The notes under the pieces were generated by a model. That model worked only from the letters and a program-made list of their open reading frames with translations, ran no database searches and had not been told where the DNA came from. Shown one piece after another: positions 1-13,400 of a stretch of DNA of 64,000 bases (position 1 is the first letter of the stretch; every line of letters begins with the position of its first letter). Position numbers and translations under genes: made by a program. This DNA is from Atrina japonica (Eukaryota > Mollusca > Bivalvia > Pterioida > Pinnidae): NCBI GenBank assembly GCA_030159075.1, contig BROG01000073.1, positions 1,428,501 to 1,492,500 of the forward strand, written 5' to 3'.

Positions 1-654
1 CTAATTTACAAAAGTATTTAATGATAGTTTGTAGATTTCCTATTTTTTGTGCGTATTATTCTCCATACCAGTCATTTTTTATGCATGGTTGTTGCTTTTG
101 ACAAATGTCACAGGTTCAATGAATCAGTCAAATTTCCAATTCTTACATCCTTTTTTGTTTTGATGTACAATGTATATGATTGCAATTGAGAGTATGACAT
201 AAAATATGAAAACTAAGTACTGAAAAGGAATTCTATTTAGCATTGAAAGCTAACATGTCTTCAAAGTCCTCTTGCTATTGTCCGAGTGTTGATGTATAAG
301 TAGTAAATCAAAATGTGAAACTCTTTTTAATATTTATTTGACCACTTCCATACATCTTTTGACCAACAAATTTCAAATATGTAATATCACATGACATACC
401 AATAGTTTCGTATCATACTCAAGATTTTATTTAATGAACAACCTACCATGGAACACTACAAACTGGATGTTCTTATTTCTCTGATCTGTTAGTAAAACTA
501 TGAAAAAATGGTACTCACTTAAATTATTATAAAATACAGTTATGACTTATAAGAACCAAAATTCATATTATGAGATTACTTTAAGTGAAGTGCAGAATTG
601 TCTTCTAGGTAATTGAAATCCATTTATCTTTTTCACTTTTCTTTAAATCATTCA

Positions 655-893
655 TAGGGCTTATTCATTGCTGAGTTGTTAGAGCACCATACTCTAACCA
701 TGAAAAGTTTGTCAGCACAGGTTCAGCCCAGCTGGAACCTTTACTGACTTTGTGAGAAGATTTTTTACTTACAGAAGGCTGATGGCCTCTTTGCTGGTAC
801 ATTGTAACCAGGTTCTCTCCTCCACCACTAAAAATGGCCATCACCATGTAACTAAAAAATTGCTGAGTGTGGCATAAAACACCATTCATTTTA
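655..893 (+). repeat. tRNA-headed SINE (bivalve type), copy 1
   Basis: The copy starts with a tRNA-like head (GGGCTTATTCATTGCTGAG, then GTTAGAGCACC) and a degraded B-box-like GGTTCAGCCC. The body holds GTAACCAGGTTCTCTCC, and the tail GTTGCTGAGTGTGGCATAAAACACC-like text is shared with the copies at 4172 and 34851. Spurious ORFs on the minus strand come from it. Confidence 0.7.
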
Positions 894-1398
894 GCGGAAA
901 AAAAAACAGAAAAACACTCATATTTCAATGATACTTCCCTTTGGGGGGGCATTAAATTTTATTGGAACATTCATTTTAGGCCATTAATATGACCATTTTT
1001 ACCAAGTTTACCTTGCTGTCGTTAAGATTGGTTGAGGTCAGGTTTATTGGGGGATATAAAATTAAAGTGTTGAAATGAGATACGCTTTGTAATCTTTGAT
1101 TTGTTTAGATATGGGTTGGTCCATAGTTATATATTTTTTTTACAATGTCTGAGATTTCTTCTTTAGTTTATGACTGAAAATAAAATTACATAAAATTTGA
1201 TGAGATTAAGTGAAAGATCATCCTTAAGTGGTCAGTGCACATTCATTTGGCCCGAGTTGATTATACCCAACAAAATAGCAGATGGAGAGAGGATAACCAA
1301 TGGCACCTTTTGTATAAGAATGTCCACTCTATTATATTGAGTTTGATTTTCAGAACTGAGGAACACAACACACACTCTTGAACCTCTTCTCACTACAG

Positions 1399-1443
1399 GA
1401 AACAAAGCAGCAACACCAGCAAAGAAAGCAAAATGGCATCTGG
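1399..1443 (+). CDS. PRKAA: AMPK alpha constitutive exon (KAKWHLG)
   Basis: A 45-nt exon after acceptor ACTACAG, with donor GTTAGT at 1444. It encodes a Lys/Ala-rich stretch and then KKAKWHLG, which in AMPK alpha directly precedes IRSQSKP. It starts with the last two bases of a codon and ends in phase 1. Confidence 0.9.
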
Positions 1444-4400
1444 GTTAGTTGTCTAACTGTGTCATATCTCTCTCTCAGACAGAAAATGAAGTGACATTAA
1501 ATGAGTTTTTTCTTTCTCTTGACTTATTTTGTAAAGGAGGCAAACAAGAGACAAGAAATTACTTTCTTGATTAGAATGCTAATTTTGTGAACTTCAGATT
1601 TCACTGACTGATTGATGTCTATGACACAGTTTTCCTATATGGAAGAATAATATGCTACTGGATTATGTCCCTTTGCAACATTTTGTAGAACTTTGAAATG
1701 TTAAAGTCCATTTAAATAAAATCCATCTATTAAACTTTTAAAATTGTATGTGGTATTGTAGCTGTTCACATTTCATGATCTTCTTAAGATTTAAAACTGT
1801 AATTACACATAATGTGCTGAAAACAAAATATTCATATATTTTCCTCAAAAATGGAACTATTAATTGAGGATTAAAGCTTAATGAAGCTTCCCACTTTTAT
1901 CATATAAATTGCTTTAACCAAGTTTTCCGTTTTAAACAAAAGTAAATTATCTTCAAATTAATATTGTTATCAATACCCACAAAAAAGCCTGATTAGTTGC
2001 AAAGGGCAGAAAATCCAGTAGTTTCTTATTGATATGGTTAATCAATGGCATGGTGGAGTGGTAATGTATATATCTGGTTGTGTGACACTGTAATCTACAT
2101 ATGTAATAATGTCACAGTAACAGTATTCAGAACTAAAATTTGAATCCAAACATATGCCTTCAATACTTTGGAATATTAATTTATTTATTTGATATATAAG
2201 TTTGAAACTAATATACTTAAAGACCAAACTACAACCTAAAACCTAGCTCATGTAATATTCCCAGAGTCATATAGCAATTACAAAAATAAACTTTCTAATT
2301 ATGTCTTTAAGTGATTTGTTGATTTTAAAAGTTTATAGATATAAAGCCTGGCTTGTTATGGTTTGTCATGTATAAATTCCAATAAGATTGCCTAAACATT
2401 TGATCAAATGAATAGGCAATCCTTGCTAATATAAATATACTTTCTGAAATATGTATAATACAATGTAGGTCTTTATCCTTCCATTGAAAGATAAAAGGAA
2501 TTAAGACTTGAATATAATAAGTAATAAGAACAAAAAATAATCAGTTAAAATCTTCCTTTCATTCAACTTATTTCTTTAAATCTATAAGAAATGTCAAAGA
2601 TTTTAAATGTCTTTGTGCCATCTGAATATGTTGTAATGGTGCTTTATAGAAATTTCTATGTATCTGTGTTTATATATTTATGGCTTGGGTGATAAATCTA
2701 TGATATATAAACCTGTGGAATATATATACATGTACACATGTTAACAGAACTTATCTTTGTAGTACTGTTATCCAAGTTAAACTTAAATTTTATAAAATCA
2801 AGATAACGGTATGATACATTCACACCTGCTATAAGAGGAACATATAATTAGACAACTTCGACATGAAAATGTAAATTAGAAATCAGAAATTATTTGTAAC
2901 ACCATATGTTATCTTTACAAATTCAGTCTTTTGTGAAACACTGCTCAAGTTCTGTTATATCTGAGGGAAATAAGATAAATTGGTTTTGTTATTTTTAAAA
3001 GAAAATATGAGGGGATGAACTTACATGTAATTTGTTTATATGAGGGAATGGTAGATTAGTTTTGCTATAAATGACAGATGTGGTATTATTTGGTTTTAGT
3101 ATACAAGAAGAACATGAGAAAAGATGATGGAATAGCACTTTTGCTTTTATTGGCAAAGTGCAAGAATAATGTACTTGAACACTTTTGACACATCATAACA
3201 TTTTGATTAACAATATGTGCATCACTTTACATGTGACCTACAATGACAGCAATAGTTAATTCCCTTTATGTTTTCACAGACAGAATCTACAAATCATTGT
3301 ACCAACACCAATGTCGTTTACCTGTTGTGTATCACAGTGTGTAATATCAAATATTTCACATGTATGATAGGCAAATGCTTCAGTATGTGTGAATGTGACA
3401 TGATTTATATATTTGTATGAAAATGTTAATATTCAGTATTTAACAATATATCATACAGTTACCTGTTGTTATAAAGTAATTACTACATGCAGATAAAGTA
3501 ATGTTAATATGTAGCTGTTCAGTGTAAACTTACAGCAAATCTGTTATTGTGAGGTAATTACCACATACAGATAAGTAATGTTAATATGTAGGTGTTAAAT
3601 GTGAAAATATAGCAAACCTGTTACTTTAAAGTATTTCTACATACAGATAAAGTTATGTAAATGCATGTATATGGCTGTTAATTATAAAATTACAGCAAAT
3701 GTGTTTCTTTAAAGTAATTACCACATACAAATAAATTAATGTTAATATGTGGCTGTTAAATGTAAAATTACAGCAAACCTGTTACATTATAGTAATTACT
3801 GCATATACAGATAAAGTAATATTGTGCACCTTATTGCCTTCTTATACCACAACTGCCAGTACAATGCATGAATTCAATCAAACATATCAGTGTTGTAGCC
3901 TTAGTTGTATTAGCATTGTAATGCTCAAAAACTTAAAAAGATCTACAAATTACCCATGAACCACTGTTCTTCAGTTTATACTATACTAGATTTCATATTT
4001 TGCAAAATTTGAGTGGTGTGAATTTCCTATAGATAAGTCATGAGAGCTTTTTCAACAGGAAATCTGCTGTTAAAACTGATGGAAAATCAGTACAGTGAAT
4101 TGAAATGTGATAATTCACATAAAACATAGATATTCTTTCAATGATCTATGGTAAGTATGTCATTCTGAATAGGGGCCTTCATGGCTGACTGGTCAGAGCA
4201 ATGTGCACCCCTGGAACCTAAGCTGGTCTGGTGAGAAAAACTGCCAGTTTACTTCCAAAAGGCCAGTTGTAACAAGGTTCTCTCCTCCACCTTTAAAAAC
4301 TGGCCACCACCATTTAACTGAAAAGTTGTTGAGTGTGGTGTAAAACACCATTTAAACAAACATTCTGACCATTCTGGTTGGCACTCCAATGAGCTCTATA

Positions 4401-7400
4401 TTTCTGCACACTTCTTATCTGTTTAAACTTGTTTTTGAAGGTATAAGGTCACAGAGTAAACCACAAGATATCATGCATGAAGTTTTCCGAGCCATGAAGA
4501 CATTAGATTATGTAAGTAAAGTATTGGTGACAAGAGAAATAGTTGAACTCAACAAAGTCCTATGAGAAAAGACTGGCACATTTAACAAATAGAATGTTTC
4601 TGTACATTATCATTTATATATGTAAATGGTTGGAATGAATTTCAATTGTCCCTTACAGGTGAAGTTGGGGTAAGGGGGAGCTACAGGTTTATGTGTCTGT
4701 CTGGTTAAGGTTTTGATTAAAGATTTGCAATTGCTCACCATTCACTGAATGATGTTTTCTCAGGTGAGGGATATGTACAGTGGAACTCAGATACATGTAT
4801 ATTGAAATCTATGAAAAATGATTTTTCTTTCAAATAAAGTATTTCAAAATAAACAGATTTAATGGTAATCAATAAATCTGTTTAGGGAATCTAATTCTTT
4901 TCAAATAAAGTGGGATTTCAATGTAATAGGGTTCAGTATAAGTAGGTTCAACTGTATTAATTAATCAGTGCTCTCAGAATGCTAGTTTTTGTTTTTAGCT
5001 CACCCGAACCAAAGGTTCAAGTGAGCTTTTCTGATTGCCTTTTGTCCATCGTCTGTCTGTCCATTCGTCCATCTGTCCTTAAACTTTTCACATTTTCGAC
5101 CTCTTCCAAAACTGCTGATGGGATTTTGATGAAATTTTATAGGATGAAAGTACTCAAGGTCCTCTACCAAATTTGTTCATTTCGGCCTGATTGGTTCAGG
5201 GATGGATCCAAGGTGGGGCAGAAGAGGCCTCAGGGGATACCCCTCTTTAAAAATCTTCTCCTCCAGAACCGCTCCATGAATTGAAAAACTAACTGTATCT
5301 GAGTGGTCTACATGGATGTATGATACAAGTTTGTTAATTTCGTTGAAATCAGGGATATAAATTTTTGACACATTTTTTATGTCACTCAGACTTTGTAATT
5401 TTCATTTATTATTGTATGATTTCTTTTATTTTCTTTCCTATTATTTGTTATGATGCATGTATTTTATGTATTTTACCTGTGGCTTGGTAGGTAAATGCTT
5501 TCCTGAAAGAATTTTGCCGAAAATTAATTCTTTGAATTTTTTATGAATATTTTAAGACTGCAAAAATGAGAAGGGGGAGGGGTAATTTTCCACATTTTCC
5601 AACTTCTTCTCCAAAGTCACTGAAGGGATTTTGATGCAACTTTATAGGAAGTACTCAAGGTCCTCTACCAAGTTTGTTAATTTTATGCCAGATCGACTCA
5701 GGGGTGGTTCCAGAGTGGGGCAAAAGAGGCCTCAAGGGGTACCCTTCTTTAAAAATCTTCTCCTCCAGAACCACTGTATGGATTGAAAAATTAATTGTTT
5801 CTGAGTGATCTACATAGATGCATGATTAAAGTGTGGCAATTTTGGAAAACTAATTTTTGAAAAGATTTTGACATCTTTCCCAGCTTTGTCATTTTCATTC
5901 ATTTAAAAGTCTCCTCCACTCCTAAGGAGTGTTAAAATAATTTGTAAATTTGAGATTCCCATATTTATAAGATACCAACACAGTTCAGGTGAGCGATGTG
6001 GTCCATGGGCCTCTTGTTTAATTTCATTACAAATAAGTGGAATCAATTTAGTCTTAATCTTACAGGAATGGAAGATAGTAAATCCATATCATGTCCGTGT
6101 AAGAAGAAAAAATGAATTAAGTGGCAGATTTGTAAGTATCATATTTATTGAATCTTGTCATCTACAAAAAGAGTGGTTTGTTGATGGAATATTATTTATA
6201 GGTAGTTAAATATATTTGAAAAGTATCAAAACTTTTTCAATAAATGCCTTGAGCCAGTATTTAGCACATGTTGTGAATTGCATATTTTGTTTAGCAATTT
6301 ATCACCCATATCGTGACAGTAGATATGCAGTTGTATCACAGGTATGCTGTCACCAATTTAATTTTAAATGTTCATATCATCATGTACTGTATTGTAGATT
6401 GTCACTTACATATTGTCTTCCTTACCTTACTCCTGTAAGTAAGTATTAGTCCCCTAAAAACAAGGTTTACCTGTCATCTGTCCATCCGTCTGTCTGTCTG
6501 TCTGAATAACATTATCATCGCAACTTCTCCTACACGCATTAAAGGATTTTGATGAAATTTCTACAAAGGAAGATAACAACATGTAGATGTGCATGAAGGG
6601 AGGAGAATGCTGCTGATGGAGTTATTGCCTGTGGACTTTTTTGGACTTAAATTTTTGATTTAATGATACCAATATCTAGTTTTCATGAGTAATTTATATC
6701 TTAGATACAATACCGTGTCAGGTCAATTGTGGTGTCTTCTGACCATCAGTGTTTAATATTTACAGCTTGAAATAGACAATGTTTTTTTACATCTAAAAAA
6801 TGGTCAAACAAATGATAATAGATAATATATATGTATTTAATGAATACATAATATATATGAATGAAAGAGACATCTTTGGTTGAGTGATTGGAGGAAGGTG
6901 ATTTTAAATCTCATCTCTAATCATTAATGGGTGTCATCTCACTGATATCTAGTTGTAATAGAAGCTCATCATGTTGGATAGTTTATTATATGCTTGCAGA
7001 TGGTTACTAACTCGTGGTAACTACAACAAACTCATTACTTGCATATCATGTTTAAGACTTATTTGTGTTTCTGGTTGTTTTAATTACTGACACAATCAAA
7101 CGCTAGGTAAACAAAGTTATGCAAGTCAGATATGCTATCATCTCCCCTTACATATAGATATAGACAGTTTTCTTAACCACCATTACAACTAAATGCCACC
7201 AAGTCAATGCAAATAGAAACATCCAATGTAGTTACAATCTTACAATATTTATTTTTTTCAGTCAAAGATGAGTTTACAGTTGTATCAGGTTGATCAGAAG
7301 AGTTTTTTGTTGGACTTTAAAAGCCTAAGTAGTGTAGATATAGCAGATAACTTTACAGGACTAGAACCTTCACCATCATTTCAACAGTCTCGGCCTTCAT

Positions 7401-10400
7401 CATTATCAGATCTGGGTTAGTAGTATGACTCGTACAGTCAGTTCTTTTATATTGTATTGATTACTTTAGTTACATAATTGTCTGATAGATTAATCCTTTC
7501 ACCCTAAATAGCTAAATGGTATGTTCTTTTCTGTTGTCTTAGACCAGTCTATTATGTTCTGCTGTGGTGTTGAAATGGTTAATACAAAGCATATGTTAAA
7601 GGGTTGATACTGTCCCTAATAACTGCTTTGTTTTTCCAGTACCTTATTTTGAATCAGGTAAGTTTGATTGTTATGTTTTGAAGGGAGACAACTTTTAATT
7701 CCACACCTGAGTGTTTAATTCACCTATAATAAGATGTAACAGACAGTGTACTAGTTCAGCATTTCAAATTTTTGCTGTGAATCATTGCATCTGTCACTGA
7801 ATAACTGGATTATCTACATATAAGTTTTGTTGAATATTGTGCATGTCAAGTTAAATTAGCATCTGATTTTCAACTGTTTTGTATTCTCTTTGTATTGCAT
7901 CAAGTTTTGTAATTCATTTCATAATTGTATCTTTTGTTCTTTGTCATATTTGCTGCATGCCACAACACAACAGAGCATGAGTTATGATTATAGTTCTCCA
8001 AACTCTTTACAAAACAACAAAAACATATTTTAGAAAACATAGAGTTTAGCTCACAAGGCCCACAGTCTGCCATCTGTCCATTAACTTATTGAATTTAAAT
8101 GATCTCCTCTCAAGAACTTCCAGACAGATTAAAACCAAACTTGGCAGGGAGTTGTGTCCTAGGAAGGGGCATGTAGTTTGCTAACAACAATGGGGCTAGT
8201 GCCCATGGGGGCTCTAAAAGAGGGGCTACAAAACCAAAAACTTGATACATCTTTTAAAATTTCCATCTTATGAACCATTGTTTTTATACAATATTGTTAA
8301 GGCAATATCTATAAAGTTTGTGAATGAATCTTGAATTTGTGACTTTGGTGAACTTATGCAATTGGCCTACCTCCATCATTGTCCGTAAACAATTCAACAT
8401 TTTAACTTATTCTTTAGAACTACTTTTGCAGTTATCTTGAATTTTGAGCTTCTTTAGGCTAAGGGGAACACAGATACGGACTTTCATGATTTTTGTACTC
8501 CCTGATCCCTTTGGGTGTGACCAAAACTGCCAAGAATAACCCAATCCTTTAGAATCTTCCAAATGGAGTCAAAAATGGCGAAAAATTGATACATCTTTAA
8601 AAATCATCTTTTCGTGAACCAGTGATCAATATATGCTTACTGTAATCATGCAGTTCTCTCAGGTGACAAGGCCTGCAAGCCTCTTGTTTTTATATCTGTA
8701 GATTGACCTTTGGTACCCCAAATCAGGTGTTTTGTTCAATTTTTTTATATATATAAGTAACAATGAATTCATATCGGTAGATGAAAATTCATATCAAGAG
8801 ACTACACTAGGATTTTTACACACATTCAAAGATCAGAGATGGTTCATTTTACCGTCTCTCCATATTTCTTTTCTTCCTCAACTTTAACCTTCCTGATAAC
8901 TCGACAAACAAGAAAGCCTCTAAATGTATCAAAATAAAAAATACTATGTATTAATGTTTGTCAAAGGTCAAACTGATATATTTCTATATTTAAGAACATA
9001 TTCCTATTTGTCTTTGACTACACATTGGGGCTTTATTTATTATTTTAATAATCATAAGGCATTATTGTATAACAAACTCATCTTGTTTTATAGTATTTAT
9101 ATAGCTTATTGTAAGAAAAACATTCACAGGGAATAATACCTTAATGGATCAACCAGTCAGAGAAATAAAGCTAATTCAGTTGCTTATACAGTGCATTATA
9201 GGTCATTTAAGTGGTCTTAATAGGCCAGTACATAGTTCCCTACTTGTGAAACTGAGGGAGTTTATTGATTTTTGTCCCGTATTTTTATGAGGTTTTGTAA
9301 TTGCTTGTCATTCATTTTATGTTTTCATGGGTAGAGGGCATGAATTCATTCATCAGTAATTTCAAAATCTGTTTTTAACTTGATTTCACTGGAGTTCATA
9401 AAAGAAAAAGGAAGATTTATTTAGAAGATAAGATTAGAACAATATGCATTAACAGACAATATGAATAGGCATAAATAGGATTTGTTAGAGTAGTATTAAT
9501 AATTAGACAAATAATAGTGTGATATGGATTAGACAAATAATAGTGTGATATGGATTAGACAAATAATAGTGTGATATGGATTAGACAAATGCTAGTGTGA
9601 TATGGACTAGAAAAATAATAGTTTGATATGGATTAGACAAATAATAGTGTGATATGGATTAGACAAATGCTAGTGTGATATGGACTAGACAAATCATAGT
9701 GTGATATGGATTAGACAAATAATAGTGTGATATGGATTAGACAAATAATATTGTGATATGGATTAGACAAAGAATAGTGTGATATGGACTAGACAAATAA
9801 TATTGTGATATGGATTAGACAAATGCTAGTGTGATATGGACTAGACAAATCATAGTGTGATATGGACTAGACAAATCATAGTGTGATATGGATTAGACAA
9901 ATAATAGTGTGATATGGATTAGACAAATAATATTGTGATATGGATTAGACAAAGAATAGTGTGATATTGGAGTAGTATTATAGACAATGACAGTCTATTA
10001 ATTGTTCTTCAGGTATCAGGTTAGAATTTGCTTTGCTGCTCTGTAAAAAATGCCTTATGTCAGATAAAGTTCCCAACTGTGTTTTTTCAAGCTCTTCTTC
10101 TGTGTGTGGCATGCAGCAAGTGTCAATGTTGTAACGTTTAGTTGACATTGGTGATATCTGTTTCAGAACCTGGTAATGACACTGTTTTATTAATGCCTGG
10201 TAAGTCTAAGTCTTATATCTATATAAACAGATGTTTGATATCTGATTTTATTTTGTTGCAACCACAGACTTTTTGTATATAATCAGATTATTTTCTCTGC
10301 ATTTTATTACGGGTATCTGGGTTCAACAAAGCATACTCTTATGATACCTTACATCTTACTGACATTGTAAGTTATATATTGCAGCACTATTTTACCATCC

Positions 10401-13400
10401 AATATCTCATGATTTATTTTCTAGCAGTAAGAATCCAGATATTAAAAGTTTATATTGTAGAATTATCACAAGATTCGATATACATGCAGTTTATATATTC
10501 ATGTATATATGTTACCATTATTTTAGTATTCAATGTTTTATTGTTTATTTTCTAACATTTAATTTAATATTGTGTAGCTTAAATTGGCATTAGCTGTGGG
10601 GTTTTTTTTTCAATTTTTTCTCCTTTTTTACTACTTGGAATAATATACAATAACCAAAAAAGAGATAAACAGCCTACACAGACATATATTTTCTTAAATT
10701 CACATATATTTTGTGAAAATTGCTTGAAAAACCCAGGTTTGCCACTTTTTTAATTGCAGTTGAACTCAGTCTTTCTTTTTGTATATGACTACCACACTGC
10801 ACCCGGCTTTATTTTTATAAAATATATAGGAATTTAAGATTTAATGATAATTACTGCATTGATAAACAATAACAAAAAAGAGATATAAACAGGCATAACA
10901 ATTCTTACAACCCTATTTATTTTGTGAAAATTGCCCCAGAAACCCAGGTTTGGCACTTTTTCACTTGCAATTGATTAATGCAATCTGACTATTTGTATAT
11001 GAATACTAGACTGGACCTGACCTTATTTTCACAAAACATATAGGAATAATTAAAATTAATAGATTTGCAAAGATTTCATTGGTTAAAAATCCAGAAAACA
11101 TTCGAGTCATACATCATTTATGCGAACGGTAATTAAGCCATGCCCCCGGACGACACTACTTTTTGTTAACATGTCAGCCATTTGCAATGCACAAATGCGT
11201 TTTACATCATGCAAGATAAAAACAGGTCATCGTAGTGAAAGTGGTCATAAGTTACAATCGCGAATGCACCACACAATAGAAAAATCTCTATTAGTAACAC
11301 TCTGTCTTCCTTTTTGACTGGTAATTTTGAATCAGCCCAAGTTCAAGTGCATTAGCATTGGTTTTAAACTCAAGTACAGTCGGGCCTATTCACTACTGAA
11401 TCACTTCTGCAGTTAGGCCTACTTGTCTTGCAAAGGGCGATCCAAAGCAATAGATATATTAACATTCCAGTATCATTGGATAACTGTTATTTTAACTAAA
11501 GCAGCCACACATCAACTTCTCTTCCTATGATGACGTAAAAATGATGTAACAGTCTAGTGTTTTTCGCGGTTGTCATAACGACACAATTAAAGCGCGAGAG
11601 TTTAACTTGTTTGTTTATATTATTTGGGAAAATCAGTAAATAAACACTAAATGTTTAAATAATGACTTGTTATTGGAATTTAATTATAAGCATTGATTCT
11701 ATATTTTTTCTGTGTCACTAGGAAATGACCTGAATGAAGACTGTGCACACTTTTGCATATTACACAGTGTACACAGTCTTCATTCGGGTCATTGCACAGT
11801 CTTCATTCAGGTCTTTTCCTAGTTACACAGAAAAAATACAGAATTCAATGCTTAAATATAAGATTTTTTATGGCTATGTATAGCTCTTACTTGTTATTGT
11901 ACATCAATTACTGGGTACAAGTAGTAAAAGTAGAAAAAAATGAAATAATTATTTTTGGTGAATACAGCTAATGCTCCTTTGAATTCTAGCATTTTCACAG
12001 GTTCTTAAAGCAATTTTCTTATAAAATTTGATAAAGACATCCTACTTGTTTTTATAATTATTTGTATAAACAAAACACTGACAAACAATGACAAATCTTT
12101 ACAGGCTTTTGTTAACATATTTCAGTTACTGTGCATTTTAATACTAGGCTTTAAATATGTTTTCACAACAGTCATGAAATTCAGAACTTGAGGTCAGAGT
12201 ATTTGTTAACGGTTAGTGACTTGGTTGGCTTGTAATGCCAGTTAATCCCCTTGTTGTTATTTGCAAGAGTGGTCAGAACATTTCTTTTGTCAATTCATTT
12301 TCATCCTTATTAATAACATATATTTCTTATTCTAATGTTGGAAATCCAGAATGCAAGACAAAATTGTCAATATATAATGATTGTGCTTACTTAAATCTTT
12401 ATTTTTTTATTTTTTACATGAATGAGTTAATTAAAACATGTACAAAATATTACAGTTTGAAAATAAATGTATAGCACTACAGTTTGAAAATAAATGTACA
12501 GCACTTTCATGTATTATTGCATTTGAAGTTCAAGTGATGTATTGTGAAATAGAATTGTATTCAATAAAGAAGACATATATTTACAAAATACAGCAACATT
12601 CACTATATACAGTTCTGTTGAAAAAGTTACAGGGGGAGTTGTTTTTTTTTACATTATTTCCAAATGATGCTACAAATAAACATAACATATATAAGTGAAA
12701 ATTGCATGTAATATACCATGCATATGTAATATGAAATGATAACACCAAAACACCAGATAAAATGCCCAAAACAAAAATAGAGATTTTTCAGTAATATTGC
12801 TTTCTGTGTGACCTTTGGATTTCAAATCTGATGCACCTGGTACCAAGAACCTTTATCACTCTTTGGTTGATTCATAAGTAACAAAAACTTTATTTTGTCA
12901 ATTATAGAAGCTGATAGTAATAACAGCATGAATGGTAAAAATGGTAAATATCAGCAATAACCTCCACTACTACCTCTTTTGTGTACCTCTGCATGTTGTG
13001 TAAGGATAAACTAGATTGTGTGATGGGTTGATTTGTGTGATTCTATAACAAAGCATGACTCACCCAAACACTGTTCTATAGGTCAGGTCTGGTCTGTGTG
13101 TCAAATTGTTAACACCACCTAGTGTTTGCTGTCATTTGTATTAGATATCTATTTATTGAGTGTTGACTTATATATAATTGTAAATTTATCAATTACAGAC
13201 TTGTAGTGAATTTTTTCTGTAGTTTATTAAAGTCACATGAGTCACACAACAAAAATTGTAAATTTCATAAAGGTGGGGGTCAAAATCTTTGGTAAAAAAA
13301 TAATCCTGGACAAGAAGCAAGATAAACCAAAACAAATTAGGTACAGTCAACTCCAGATTTTATGAAGTCAGAGGCACATCAAAAATATATACATAAATTT

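Noticed and set aside
9501..9967. Regular direct repeats that could suggest a CRISPR-like array
   Set aside because: Units abut without unique spacers, in an intron of an animal gene. It is an ordinary minisatellite, as is the one at 62870-63633.
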